Shown here piece by piece: positions 1 through 8,660 of a stretch of 34,129 nucleotides of DNA. The DNA is from Novosphingobium clariflavum (GTDB lineage: Bacteria; Pseudomonadota; Alphaproteobacteria; Sphingomonadales; Sphingomonadaceae). Positions within the stretch are counted from its first letter, which is position 1. Every line of letters begins with the position of its first letter. The notes beneath the pieces are model-generated. The model saw only the letters and a program-made list of their open reading frames with translations. It searched no databases and was not told the DNA's origin. The position numbers and the translations under genes are program-made. The stretch covers positions 1 through 34,129 of the forward strand of contig NZ_JAPCWC010000034.1 in NCBI RefSeq assembly GCF_026420865.1. Reading direction: 5' to 3'.

Positions 1-26
1 GCCGCACGTTCGAGAAACTCCTTCAT
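1..26 (-). CDS. Partial 5' end of an unidentified gene
   Basis: An ATG on the minus strand at position 26 opens a frame beginning MKEFLERA that runs off the left edge of the window. An AGGTGA ribosome-binding sequence lies about five bases upstream, which supports a real start. Only eight codons are visible, so no function can be given. It points the same way as the large operon to its right but is separated from it by about 280 bases. Confidence 0.35.
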
Positions 27-307
27 GGCTCACCTATTCTGTTCGGCGCATGCGCGCTCTCATAGCTCTAAAGCAGGAATAGCACAGTTGACCTTTAGAT
101 TTTATTCCACTGTGCCTGGCACCTAATTGATGACTGGAAAATTGATACGAGGCCGCATTTTTCCCAGTCACATCATGAGGTTGATCCTGCAGCGTCACTC
201 AGCGACCTGCATTTTGTCGTGATCGGTCAGCTGAGTTCGTCGATCTGCGTGGCCCTCAAAAGGCGGAAAAGCAGACCTCGACGCTGGCCGAGCGGCCCGG
301 CGCAACC
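27..307. other. Intergenic region with no recognised gene
   Basis: This stretch separates the end of the nine-gene operon from the partial gene at the left edge. It is AT-rich around 60-150 compared with its surroundings, consistent with a promoter for the partial gene. The only structure seen is a gapped inverted repeat at 82-115, listed separately. No convincing rho-independent terminator was seen after the outer-membrane factor gene. Confidence 0.5.
82..115. promoter_or_regulatory. Gapped inverted repeat upstream of the partial left-edge gene
   Basis: GCACAGT (82-88) and ACTGTGC (109-115) form perfect 7-base arms separated by 20 bases. They lie about 55-90 bases upstream of the minus-strand start at 26, a plausible place for a regulator site. 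The long spacer and short arms mean chance is a real alternative. Confidence 0.25.
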
Positions 308-1738
308 TTACCAGCCGCCCCCCAGTGCACGATAGAGCTGAACGGTTGCCGTTCCTTGTGCGATGCGGGTCTGTTCCATCTTGTCCTCGTCCGAGAGCGC
401 ATCCAATCGGGCCTGCAACACATCGCCCAACTGCGTGCGTCCGGCATCGTACAATATCGCCAGCTGGTCGGCGCGTCGGCGGGCCATGTCGGATGTACGG
501 ATAAGCCCGGCCAGGCGTTCGTCCAGCCCCGCCCGAAAACCATAAGCGGATTCAACTTCCTCGAGCGCCGACAGCATGGCCTGGTCATAATTGGCGAGAG
601 CAGCCTCAAGTTCGGCATCGCCCGCCTTGACACTGGCCTGCAACCTTCCGGCATTGAAAAGCGGCATCGATGCGGAAAGGCCGACCAGACCTCCGGTTCC
701 GCCATAGCCCGGCAGGGCGCCCAGTTCGATATGCCCGTTCTGCCCCAGAAAATGGATGGCGAAGCGCGGAAGCAGATCGGCCTTCAGGCTCTTGAGGCGC
801 GCCGCACGCGCGTTCACCAGCCATGATCGCGCCGCGACATCAGGCCGGCGATCAAGAATGTCGGAAGGAAGTTGCCCGGTGGGCGCATCTGGCGTCTCAA
901 AAGTGGCGGAGGCGACCATATCCGGCGCCTGTTCGGGGACGTCGCCCGCCAGCACGGCCAGTCGCCGCTTGCGCGCATCGACGAGGGATGTGAGGGCCGG
1001 GCGGGAGGCGCGCAGCGCCTCCAGTCCATTGCGGGCGCGGGTGACATCGGCCGCTGTCGCGGCGCCCGTCCGCTGCCGGGCGGCCGCATAATCGACAAGG
1101 CGACTGGCCGTAGCCTCGCTGCGATCGAGGACATCGAGGCGCCGCCTCAGCCCCTGCAGCTGCTGATAATTTTCGACGACATCGGCGGCGACCATGAGCC
1201 TGACGCCATCGGCCGTTCGTGCGGTGCTTTCGGAAAGCGCGCGCGCCATTTCGGCGTCGGCATGGCGTCCACCGAACAGGTCAGCCTCCCAGGTGGCTCC
1301 AAGACCCACCAGATATCCACTGCCGCTGTTTCCGGACAGCGACGGCAGCATGGCCTGCCACTTGTCATCGATCCCGGCATCGCTCTGACTGGCCCACGCT
1401 GTGCCATTTGCGGCAACGGTAGGATAAAGCGCCGATTCCGCGACAGTGACTAGCGCACGCGCGGCGGCGACATGGGCCTTTGCAGCGCGGATATCGGCGT
1501 TTGCTTCGAGCGATTTCTCGACCAGCGCATCAAGAGCGGGATCGCCCCACGCCGTCCACCAGCGGTCTGTCCCGGTTATTGCCGCGTCGTTCGCCGCCGC
1601 CGCATCCAGGCGATTGGGCGGAGTGATGCGTGGCGCGTGCGCGGGCGTGTTCGGGACGCTGGCGCAAGCGGTGAGCAGCAGCGCGAGCGATGGAGGAAGC
1701 AATTGGCTATGCATTCTGATTTTCCTGGGTGATGTCAT
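308..1738 (-). CDS. Outer-membrane efflux lipoprotein, NodT/TolC family
   Basis: This 476-residue protein is an outer-membrane factor that would give the adjacent ABC exporter an exit channel. The N-terminus has a short hydrophobic signal and a lipobox LTAC with the lipidated Cys at residue 25. The body has the long Ala-rich helical repeats of the family, and the C-terminus ends YRALGGGW, typical of NodT-type RND/ABC outer-membrane lipoproteins. The gene is last in the operon and starts nine bases after the permease stop. An internal ATG at residue 9, preceded by AGGA, is an equally good start and leaves the lipobox intact. The partnership with the HlyD and RbbA genes is inferred from gene order. 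Confidence 0.9.
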   Translation of the reverse strand: MTSPRKIRMHSQLLPPSLALLLTACASVPNTPAHAPRITPPNRLDAAAANDAAITGTDRWWTAWGDPALDALVEKSLEANADIRAAKAHVAAARALVTVAESALYPTVAANGTAWASQSDAGIDDKWQAMLPSLSGNSGSGYLVGLGATWEADLFGGRHADAEMARALSESTARTADGVRLMVAADVVENYQQLQGLRRRLDVLDRSEATASRLVDYAAARQRTGAATAADVTRARNGLEALRASRPALTSLVDARKRRLAVLAGDVPEQAPDMVASATFETPDAPTGQLPSDILDRRPDVAARSWLVNARAARLKSLKADLLPRFAIHFLGQNGHIELGALPGYGGTGGLVGLSASMPLFNAGRLQASVKAGDAELEAALANYDQAMLSALEEVESAYGFRAGLDERLAGLIRTSDMARRRADQLAILYDAGRTQLGDVLQARLDALSDEDKMEQTRIAQGTATVQLYRALGGGW

Positions 1739-1747
1739 CCATGACCT

Positions 1748-2875
1748 TTAGCCCTGCCTTGAGAGCATCGAACGGAAGCGGCTGACGGCCATCGCCACGA
1801 AGAACACGCCCGAGCCGCAGATGATCGCGAGTTCCGGCAGGATCGTTCGCACGCCCGCGCCGCGATAGAGGATCGCCTGGGAGAGGCTGACGAACTGGGT
1901 GGTCGGCAGACATAGCGCAATCGTCCGGATCGCCGAGGGCATGCTCTCGAGCGGCGTTGCCGCTCCCGAGAGCAGATAAGCGATGGCGTAGACGGGCACT
2001 GCGAAGAGCCCGAACTGCGGCATGGATGGCGCGAGCGTTGCCATCCACATGCCGAGCGAGGTGACCGAGAAGAGGTAGAGAAACATCGCGGCAGTGAAGA
2101 GCAGGAGAGATCCGGTCAGCGGCACGCCCAGAACGCCATGAACGACGAACCAGAGGGACGCGATCGAGGCCAGCAGGATGACGAGGCCGTTGGCAAGGAT
2201 CTTGGCGAAGGCGATCTCGCTGGCGCGCACGGGCATCACCAGCAGATGCTCGATCGTGCCATGCTCACGCTCACGGATCACCGCCGCGCCGACGAGGATG
2301 ATCGAGAGCACCGTCACGTTGGTGACGATCTGCATGACCGAGGTATACCAGGCCGACTGGGCGTTGGGATTGAAATGCATCCGGCTTTCGACCTGGACCG
2401 GCAGCGCCTCCAGGAGGCCCCGGGCATGGAGGAAGTCGAGCGTTTCCTGCGCGAATATCTGCTGGAAATAGGCAGCGCCCAGACCTGCCTGCGTCATGGC
2501 GGTCGCGTCGACGAGAATCTGGACGGAAGGCGACCGGCCCGCGAGCGTATCGGCTTCGAAGCGGGGCGGGATTTCGATGACGAAGATATATTTTCCGCTG
2601 TTCATCGCAGGGCCGATCGCGGATCGCTCGATGTCCTCGGGTGGTTTGAAATAGGGCTGCTGGATGGCATCGCGCAGCCGGCGCGACAGTTCGGAATGAT
2701 CCTCGTCCATGATCGCGACCGAAGCGTTCATGACCTCTGCGCGTACCCCGTTCGCAACAAGCTGGATCGCCACGGTGAAAGCGAAGAGGATAAGCGCCAT
2801 CAGCGTCACATCCTTCATGACACTGCGCAGTTCCTTGCCGCTCAGAAGCGCAACGTTGAGAATCCAGCGCGTCAT
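1748..2875 (-). CDS. ABC-2 type transporter permease (YhhJ-like)
   Basis: This 375-residue inner-membrane permease belongs to the ABC-2 family. One membrane helix (about residues 22-44) is followed by a periplasmic domain of roughly 130 residues, then a cluster of about five helices from residue 180 to the C-terminus, the usual layout. Its sequence style and its place directly after an RbbA-like fusion match the Escherichia coli yhiI-rbbA-yhhJ operon. Its ATG overlaps the rbbA-like stop by four bases, so translation is probably coupled. It has no ATPase domain and must use the one encoded next door. The transported substrate is unknown; exporters of this type are often linked to drugs or other hydrophobic compounds. 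Confidence 0.9.
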   Translation of the reverse strand: MTRWILNVALLSGKELRSVMKDVTLMALILFAFTVAIQLVANGVRAEVMNASVAIMDEDHSELSRRLRDAIQQPYFKPPEDIERSAIGPAMNSGKYIFVIEIPPRFEADTLAGRSPSVQILVDATAMTQAGLGAAYFQQIFAQETLDFLHARGLLEALPVQVESRMHFNPNAQSAWYTSVMQIVTNVTVLSIILVGAAVIREREHGTIEHLLVMPVRASEIAFAKILANGLVILLASIASLWFVVHGVLGVPLTGSLLLFTAAMFLYLFSVTSLGMWMATLAPSMPQFGLFAVPVYAIAYLLSGAATPLESMPSAIRTIALCLPTTQFVSLSQAILYRGAGVRTILPELAIICGSGVFFVAMAVSRFRSMLSRQG

Positions 2876-5661
2876 TTCTCCTGCTTTCCCAGCATCAGGC
2901 GTGCGCCGCCCACGAAGAGGAATGCGAGCGCCATCAGGGCCAGATAGGCCTGGCCGAAACTGGCCATGCCCAGACCCTTGGTGAATGTGCCGAGACTGAC
3001 GATCTGGAACCAGGAGGAGGGGAAGGTCAGCCCGATGATATGGCTCGGGCCTGTCAGGGTGGAAACGGGGTAAAGGAGCCCGGAGAAGTTCACCGACGGA
3101 ATAAGACAGATGAGGGATGTCGCGAAGATGGCGGCGACCTGCGAGCGCACAAAGGCCGAGATCATCAGCCCCAGCCCGGTGACAGACAGAATGAAGAGGA
3201 ACCCGCCGATCAGAAGGGCCGGCAAGGACCCCTTGAGCGGTACTCCCAAAATGAAGACAGTCACCAGGATCAGCGTCACGAAACTGGTCATCGCAAGAAG
3301 GGCATAGGGCATCTGCTTGCCGACCAGGAATGCGCCCAGGCTCGCCGGCGAAGCGTAGAGATTGGTGATCGAGCCGATTTCCTTTTCGCGCACGACCCCA
3401 AGGGCCGTCAGCATCGCGGGAATGAGGATCATGCAGAGCATCAGGACGCCCGGCGCCATGGCGTAGATGCTGCGAAACTCCTGATTGTAGATGAAGCGCG
3501 GTTCGATTGTGGACGAGAGATCAGGCACAGCGAAGGGCTGCGCGGACCGCAACTGGTCCATTGCGTAGCGAAGGAGAACAGCCTCGGCATAAGCGCGGGC
3601 GTTCGACGCGGGGAAAGGACTCGCGCCGTCGATCCGCACGTCGACCGCGGGCCGCCGCCCTGCGGTCAGATCGCGTCCGAAGCCGGGGGGTATGTCCAGC
3701 ACCATCTTGGTCGATGCCTCGCGCAGCGCCTGATCGGCGGCCGCGTCGCTCGCAAGTTCGGGCTCAACCCGGAAATAGCGTGACCCTTCAAAATAAAGTT
3801 GCAGGTCACGGCTGGCGGCACTGCGGTCATGATCGAGAACGGCAAGGCGGATATTCTGGACGTCGAAGGAAATGCTGTAGGCTGCAATGCACAGCAGGAT
3901 GATCGGGCCGATCAGCGCGAAGGCGAGCCGGATGCGATCGCGCATGAGTTCGGTCGCTTCGCGCCGGGCAAAGGCCCAGGCGAAGCCCGGCCAGCTGCCG
4001 GCAGCGGTTGGTAATCGCGGCCGGCCGGGAGCCGTCGATCGCGCACCGGCGGCAGGAGTGGACGAAGCGACCGAAGCATCGACCGGCAGATGGGCGGAAG
4101 CAGTCGGCGCTTCGTCATTATCCTTCTCGAGGACAGCGATAAAAGCATCCTCGAGCCGCTGCGCATCATATCGCTGTGTGAGTTCCGTCGGCGCGCCGAC
4201 CGCCAGAACCCGCCCGCGATGCATCAGCGATATGCGGTCGCACCGTTCCGCCTCGTTCATGAAGTGGGTGGAGACGAAGATCGTTACCCCTTCATCGCGC
4301 GAGAGGCGGATCAGATGGCGCCAGAACATGTCGCGCGCCGCCGGATCGACGCCGGACGTGGGCTCGTCCAGGATCAGGATCTCGGGTCGATGGAGGCAGG
4401 CGGCGGCGAGTTGCAGGCGTTGCCGTATGCCGAGCGGCAGAGCGGCGGGAACGGCATCGGCATGGGCTTCGAGCTCGAACTGGGCAAGCGCGGCCGAAAC
4501 CAGTTCGCCTGCCTGCTTGCGTGGCACGCGATAGAGCCGCGCATGAAGGACCAGGTTCTGGCGAACCGAAAGCTCTTCATAGAGCGAGAAGGCCTGCGAC
4601 ATATAGCCCACGCGCATGCGCGTCTCCATGTCTCCGGGGGCGATCGGCCGCCCGAAAAGGCTGGCCGTTCCGTCCGTCGCATCGAGCAGGCCGGTCAGCA
4701 TCTTCATGGTCGTGGTCTTGCCGCAGCCGTTCGAGCCCAGAAAACCGAATATCTCGCCGCGTCCGATGCGAAAGCTCACATGATCGACCGCTACGAAATC
4801 ACCAAAGCGCCGCGTCAGATCATGCGCCTCGATTGCCGGCGCTTCGCCCTTGTCCTGCCAGGCCGGCACGACCAGCGCGTCGCCCGATGGCCGCTTGTCT
4901 TGCGGAAGCAGGCGAACATAGGCGGCTTCGAGCGTATCCGCGCCCGCGTCACGCATGATCTCGCGCGTATCCCCTTGCGCGATCACCTTGCCATCGTCCA
5001 TCGCCACGAGGTGGCCAAAGCGCTCTGCCTCTTCCATGTAAGCCGTGGAGACCAGCACGGTCATGTCCGGCCGCTCCGCGCACATCGCATCCACCAGTTT
5101 CCAGAACTGCCGTCGTGAAAGAGGGTCTACCCCCGTGGTGGGTTCGTCGAGGATGAGCAGATCCGGATCGTGCACCAGCGAGCAACACAGGCCCAGCTTC
5201 TGCTTCATGCCGCCCGAAAGTTTGCCGGCGGGCCGGTCCGGAAAGGGTGCAAGCCCCGTCGCGTCCAGCAAGCGCCGCATATGCGCTTCCCGCTCGACTG
5301 CAGACAGTCCGAAGAGGCGACCAAAGAAGTCGATATTCTCGCGGACGGAAAGCGTCGGGTAGAGATTGCGACCAAGCCCCTGGGGCATATAGGCGACGCG
5401 GGAAAGGAACTCCTCCCGCTTGCGACGCTCGGTGAGATCGAAGCCGAGAACCGAAAGACGTCCCGTTTGCAGCTTTTTCACGCCGGATATGAGGCCGAGC
5501 AGCGTCGACTTGCCTACGCCATCGGGCCCGACCAGCGCGGTGGTCTTCCCCTTGGGCAGGGAGAGCGAAACCTCGTTCAGGGCGATGATACCGCCATATC
5601 GATGCGAAAGGCTTTCGATCCGTATCGCCTCTTCGGGGAGGATCTGAGCGGGCGGGATCAT
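2872..5661 (-). CDS. rbbA: RbbA-like ABC transporter: two ATPase domains fused to a permease
   Basis: This 929-residue protein carries two ABC ATPase domains and a C-terminal ABC-2 membrane domain. Domain 1 has Walker A GPDGVGKST (45-53), signature LSGG (148-151) and Walker B ending LLILDEPTTGVDP (168-180). Domain 2 has Walker A GSNGCGKTT (309-317), a degenerate signature LPLG (408-411) and Walker B (428-440). A linker rich in Ala and Pro leads to the membrane part from about residue 560, with a first helix, a periplasmic loop and a final helix cluster. This architecture is that of RbbA/YhiH; the ribosome-associated role reported for the E. coli protein cannot be judged here. It overlaps both neighbours by four bases and most likely energises the export complex. 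Confidence 0.93.
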   Translation of the reverse strand: MIPPAQILPEEAIRIESLSHRYGGIIALNEVSLSLPKGKTTALVGPDGVGKSTLLGLISGVKKLQTGRLSVLGFDLTERRKREEFLSRVAYMPQGLGRNLYPTLSVRENIDFFGRLFGLSAVEREAHMRRLLDATGLAPFPDRPAGKLSGGMKQKLGLCCSLVHDPDLLILDEPTTGVDPLSRRQFWKLVDAMCAERPDMTVLVSTAYMEEAERFGHLVAMDDGKVIAQGDTREIMRDAGADTLEAAYVRLLPQDKRPSGDALVVPAWQDKGEAPAIEAHDLTRRFGDFVAVDHVSFRIGRGEIFGFLGSNGCGKTTTMKMLTGLLDATDGTASLFGRPIAPGDMETRMRVGYMSQAFSLYEELSVRQNLVLHARLYRVPRKQAGELVSAALAQFELEAHADAVPAALPLGIRQRLQLAAACLHRPEILILDEPTSGVDPAARDMFWRHLIRLSRDEGVTIFVSTHFMNEAERCDRISLMHRGRVLAVGAPTELTQRYDAQRLEDAFIAVLEKDNDEAPTASAHLPVDASVASSTPAAGARSTAPGRPRLPTAAGSWPGFAWAFARREATELMRDRIRLAFALIGPIILLCIAAYSISFDVQNIRLAVLDHDRSAASRDLQLYFEGSRYFRVEPELASDAAADQALREASTKMVLDIPPGFGRDLTAGRRPAVDVRIDGASPFPASNARAYAEAVLLRYAMDQLRSAQPFAVPDLSSTIEPRFIYNQEFRSIYAMAPGVLMLCMILIPAMLTALGVVREKEIGSITNLYASPASLGAFLVGKQMPYALLAMTSFVTLILVTVFILGVPLKGSLPALLIGGFLFILSVTGLGLMISAFVRSQVAAIFATSLICLIPSVNFSGLLYPVSTLTGPSHIIGLTFPSSWFQIVSLGTFTKGLGMASFGQAYLALMALAFLFVGGARLMLGKQEK

Positions 5662-6635
5662 TTGTCGATCTTGGTGAGGTCGGGCCAGGGCTGGCGCGTA
5701 TCGGTGCGCACGAACCCGTCCGCCGTCATGCCGGCTTTCAGCCTTCCGTCCAGGCCACGGGCGAGATCAGGCGCGATCTGCAGCTTCACCCGGTAGGACA
5801 GGTTCTCGCGTTCGCTGGCCGTCTCGACGAATTTTGGCGTGAACTGCGCATCGGGCGCCACGAAGCTGACGCGCGCGGGAATGGCGTCGCCAAAACCCTG
5901 CGGAAGAATGCGTGCCTCGTCGCCGATCCTGATCTTGCCGGCGACCGAAGCGGGCAGGAAGATGGTGAGCCAGGCATCCTCGGCATTGACCAGCGACACG
6001 ATCTTGCCGCCCGGTGGCAACATGGTTCCAGGCTCGACGATCCGATATTCGACGCGCCCGGGCGTCGGTGCGATGATCCGCAGGTCGGCAAGGCCGGCTC
6101 TGGTTTGCGCGATCAGGGCGTCGGCCTGGGCAATGGCCGAGCGTGCCTCGCCGACACCGCCGCCCGCCGCCTGGGCGCCACCTTGCGCAGCAACCAAGGC
6201 CAGGCGACGCTGCTCCAGCTCGACGTTCGAGACCATGTCACGCTCCCGCAGCTTGCCGGTCTCGACCCAGTCGATGCGGGCGAGCTGAGCCTGACTGTCC
6301 CGCGCGGCGAGCTCCCCTTGCGCGCGCATGAGGGCGGATACTGCCTGTTCGCGCTTGGCAAGCGCTCCGGCGAGTTGGGTTTTGAGGTCTACATCATCCT
6401 GCCGGGCGATGACCTGACCCGCCCCGACGAGATCACCTTCATGGACGTCAAGCGACATCAGGCGGCCAGGATATTTGGCGGCAATATCGGTGCGCGTCAT
6501 CTCGAGACGGCCGTTGCCGCGCACGATGGTATCGGGGAGCTTGTCGGTGCGTCCAAACATCCACCACAGCCCGAAAGCCAGGGCGATGAGGACGACGGCC
6601 AGAATGGGAATGACGATAGGGCCCCGCAGCTTCAC
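5658..6635 (-). CDS. HlyD-family periplasmic adaptor (YhiI-like)
   Basis: This 325-residue membrane-fusion protein has one N-terminal membrane helix (about 8-27). A lipoyl/barrel-sandwich half follows (GRLMSLDVHEGDLVGAGQVI, about 55-75), then a coiled-coil hairpin of alternating charged and Ala residues, and the second lipoyl half and beta-barrel domain. It would bridge the inner-membrane ABC permeases and the outer-membrane factor. The start is GTG at 6635, chosen because a perfect AAGGAGG Shine-Dalgarno lies six bases upstream. It starts 19 bases after the phospholipase gene and overlaps rbbA by four bases. The strong site suggests the export genes are translated at a higher or independent level within the operon. 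Confidence 0.92.
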   Translation of the reverse strand: MKLRGPIVIPILAVVLIALAFGLWWMFGRTDKLPDTIVRGNGRLEMTRTDIAAKYPGRLMSLDVHEGDLVGAGQVIARQDDVDLKTQLAGALAKREQAVSALMRAQGELAARDSQAQLARIDWVETGKLRERDMVSNVELEQRRLALVAAQGGAQAAGGGVGEARSAIAQADALIAQTRAGLADLRIIAPTPGRVEYRIVEPGTMLPPGGKIVSLVNAEDAWLTIFLPASVAGKIRIGDEARILPQGFGDAIPARVSFVAPDAQFTPKFVETASERENLSYRVKLQIAPDLARGLDGRLKAGMTADGFVRTDTRQPWPDLTKIDK

Positions 6636-6641
6636 GCTATA

Positions 6642-6648
6642 CCTCCTT
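6642..6648 (-). promoter_or_regulatory. Strong Shine-Dalgarno before the HlyD gene
   Basis: Read on the minus strand the sequence is AAGGAGG, six bases before GTG at 6635. It is the strongest ribosome-binding site in the operon and settles the GTG start. Neighbouring genes instead rely on overlapping stop/start codons. Confidence 0.75.
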
Positions 6649-6654
6649 GAGCGT

Positions 6655-7890
6655 TCATCGCACGAGCGCCACGCCGATCCGCAGGCGCGTCACGTGCTTG
6701 TTATAGTCGAGCAGATTTTCGCCATAGCCGGTGAAGCCCTGGCCGAAGAGATAGAAGTCCGGGCCTCCGCCCAGGATACGCCGGAACGGGTAGGAGAGCT
6801 CGGCGGTCAGAGCTCCCTTGCCGCTACCCAGGTTGAGACGGGTAGAAGCCGAGACGCGCAGCCCATCATCCTCGCTGGCCTCAATGAAAAGCCCGCTATT
6901 GCCGCGATATCGGCGAATGTCAGGATTGTCCGAAAGGTTTCCGAGATAGAGCCACAGCCGCGGCGCGATCGTCAGCCTTCGGTCCTCGCCGAGCGAGAAG
7001 CCGGCCATCGGGGCCAGATAGAGCATGTTGAGGCTGCGCGAGGCTGCGCCATCGCGTCCATTGGACTCATGGCGAAGGCCGATCTGGCCGCTGATCGTGG
7101 CCTTATCTGACACGGGCAGGGCAGGCGAGAGATAGAAGAGCTCGGGTTGATAATCGATATTGCGGAAGGGCGAGGATTTCGCCGCCACGTCCCAGAACAT
7201 GCGCTGGGTATAGGCGAAATAGAGGCCGTCGATCAGCGAGGGAGAGCGGTCCATCCGCGCTCGACTTCCGAACAGCTGATATTTGAAACTGATCTGGATG
7301 CGTGCGTCGGTGTTGGTGCCGGGGCCATAGACCGCATAGATCGGTTCGTAGACCGAGAGATTGGGGATGAAAGCATTGCCCCGGGTTCGGTCTGTCGGCG
7401 ATGGTGTGACGGAGTCTGGCGATATCTGCGGAGAGGTCGGAGGCGTGAGCGAGGGCGCGGCAGTCAGGGCGACCGGGGCAGAGCGGTCGGCCTCAGGATC
7501 GACGCCGATCGTCAGGAGGATTTGCTGCGTTGACCAGGAGGGAATGGACAAGGCCGCGCCGTCCATGACGTCCTGAAAGTCGATCCGGTAGCGCGCCGCC
7601 GCAAAGCCATTGGCCCGGATCGTCAGAACCGCAGCCTGTTTTTCGCCTCGTTGCAGCCAGACCTTTCGATACGTGCCGTTGCTGACCAGATCGGCCGCAA
7701 CCTCGTCGGGAAGGCGAACCTCCTGCGCGGCCGCCCCGGCATTGAGAACGCGCACATCGACAAGGATATGTCCGCTCTGATCGCGGTTGCCTGCGCGCTG
7801 GACGACATACTCCAGAGCAGCTTGCGCGTGCGCCTGCGACGCCAGTACGGCGCTGGCTGCGAGGGCAAGAGGGGCAGCCCGAACGATCAC
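6655..7890 (-). CDS. pldA: Outer-membrane phospholipase A with an extra N-terminal domain
   Basis: This 411-residue enzyme would hydrolyse phospholipids in the outer-membrane outer leaflet, releasing fatty acids. A signal peptide ends near AHA-Q (residue 23). The catalytic block HESNG is present with His274, Ser276 and Asn288 at the same spacing as E. coli OMPLA His142/Ser144/Asn156, and Ser284 matches the calcium-site Ser152. The C-terminal GYGENLLDYN motif is also typical. E. coli PldA is about 289 residues, so residues 24-170 are an added beta-rich domain and Pro/Thr/Ser linker of unknown function. The start is GTG, overlapping the fabI stop by four bases. Context inside an acyl-metabolism and export operon suggests a role in envelope lipid turnover. 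Confidence 0.9.
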   Translation of the reverse strand: MIVRAAPLALAASAVLASQAHAQAALEYVVQRAGNRDQSGHILVDVRVLNAGAAAQEVRLPDEVAADLVSNGTYRKVWLQRGEKQAAVLTIRANGFAAARYRIDFQDVMDGAALSIPSWSTQQILLTIGVDPEADRSAPVALTAAPSLTPPTSPQISPDSVTPSPTDRTRGNAFIPNLSVYEPIYAVYGPGTNTDARIQISFKYQLFGSRARMDRSPSLIDGLYFAYTQRMFWDVAAKSSPFRNIDYQPELFYLSPALPVSDKATISGQIGLRHESNGRDGAASRSLNMLYLAPMAGFSLGEDRRLTIAPRLWLYLGNLSDNPDIRRYRGNSGLFIEASEDDGLRVSASTRLNLGSGKGALTAELSYPFRRILGGGPDFYLFGQGFTGYGENLLDYNKHVTRLRIGVALVR

Positions 7891-8660
7891 GCGAAAAGAT
7901 GCTGCCCGTTATCGACCGGAATGATCGTGCCGGTGATCCGCTTCGCGGCATCGCTGACGAGGAAGGCGGCCAGCGCGCCGACGTCGCTTACGTCAACCAA
8001 TTTTCCTGCGGGAACCTGCGCGGCAGCCCGATCGAGCAACTCGTCGAACCGGTCGATTCCGCTTGCGGCGCGGGTGGCAATCGGCCCTGGTGAAATAGCG
8101 TGTGCCCGAATGGCTTTGGCGCCCAGTTCCGCGGCGACATAGCGCGTTGCGCTTTCCAGGGCCGCCTTGACGGGACCCATCAGGTTATAGTGTTCGACCA
8201 CCCGCTCCGAACCATAGAAGGTCACGCAAAGCAGGCATCCGCCCGTTGCCATCAGCGGTTCGGCGAGCTTCGCCATGCGAAGGAAACTGTGGCAGGACAC
8301 GTCCATCGCCGTCGAGAAGCCTTGCGCACTGCTGTCGACCACCCGACCGTGGAGATCCTCCTTCGGCGCGAAGGCGATCGAGTGCAGCAGGAAATCGAGG
8401 CCACCCCAGCGTTCTTGCACCTGGCCGAAAAGCGCCTCGAGTTCGCCGGGGATGCGTACATCGCACGGCGCAGTCCATTCGACGCCGAGCTGGTCGACGA
8501 CAGGCTGGACCCAGTCCTTTGCCTTTTCGTTGAGATAGGTGGCGGCAAGCCGGGCGCCGCACCGGGCAAATGCCTCCGCGCATCCTGTCGCGATGCTATG
8601 TTCGTATGCGATCCCGATGACGAGGCCGCGCTTGCCGGTCAGATCTACAAGCGGTGTCAT
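7887..8660 (-). CDS. fabI: FabI-like enoyl-ACP reductase (probable paralogue)
   Basis: This 257-residue short-chain reductase has the FabI signature GIAYEHSIA at residues 16-24. The family reduces enoyl-ACP with NADH in fatty-acid synthesis. Catalytic Tyr158 and Lys165 (HYNLMGPVK) match E. coli Tyr156/Lys163. Two active-site positions differ from E. coli FabI: the Tyr146 equivalent is Phe148, and Gly93, a known triclosan and diazaborine resistance position, is Ala96 (HSIAFAP). The C-terminus VDNGQHLFA is also divergent. The gene overlaps ackA and pldA by four bases each. Its position with phaC, pta and ackA suggests a specialised paralogue, possibly acting on enoyl-CoA or supplying redox balance, not the housekeeping enzyme; this is inference. 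Confidence 0.88.
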   Translation of the reverse strand: MTPLVDLTGKRGLVIGIAYEHSIATGCAEAFARCGARLAATYLNEKAKDWVQPVVDQLGVEWTAPCDVRIPGELEALFGQVQERWGGLDFLLHSIAFAPKEDLHGRVVDSSAQGFSTAMDVSCHSFLRMAKLAEPLMATGGCLLCVTFYGSERVVEHYNLMGPVKAALESATRYVAAELGAKAIRAHAISPGPIATRAASGIDRFDELLDRAAAQVPAGKLVDVSDVGALAAFLVSDAAKRITGTIIPVDNGQHLFA

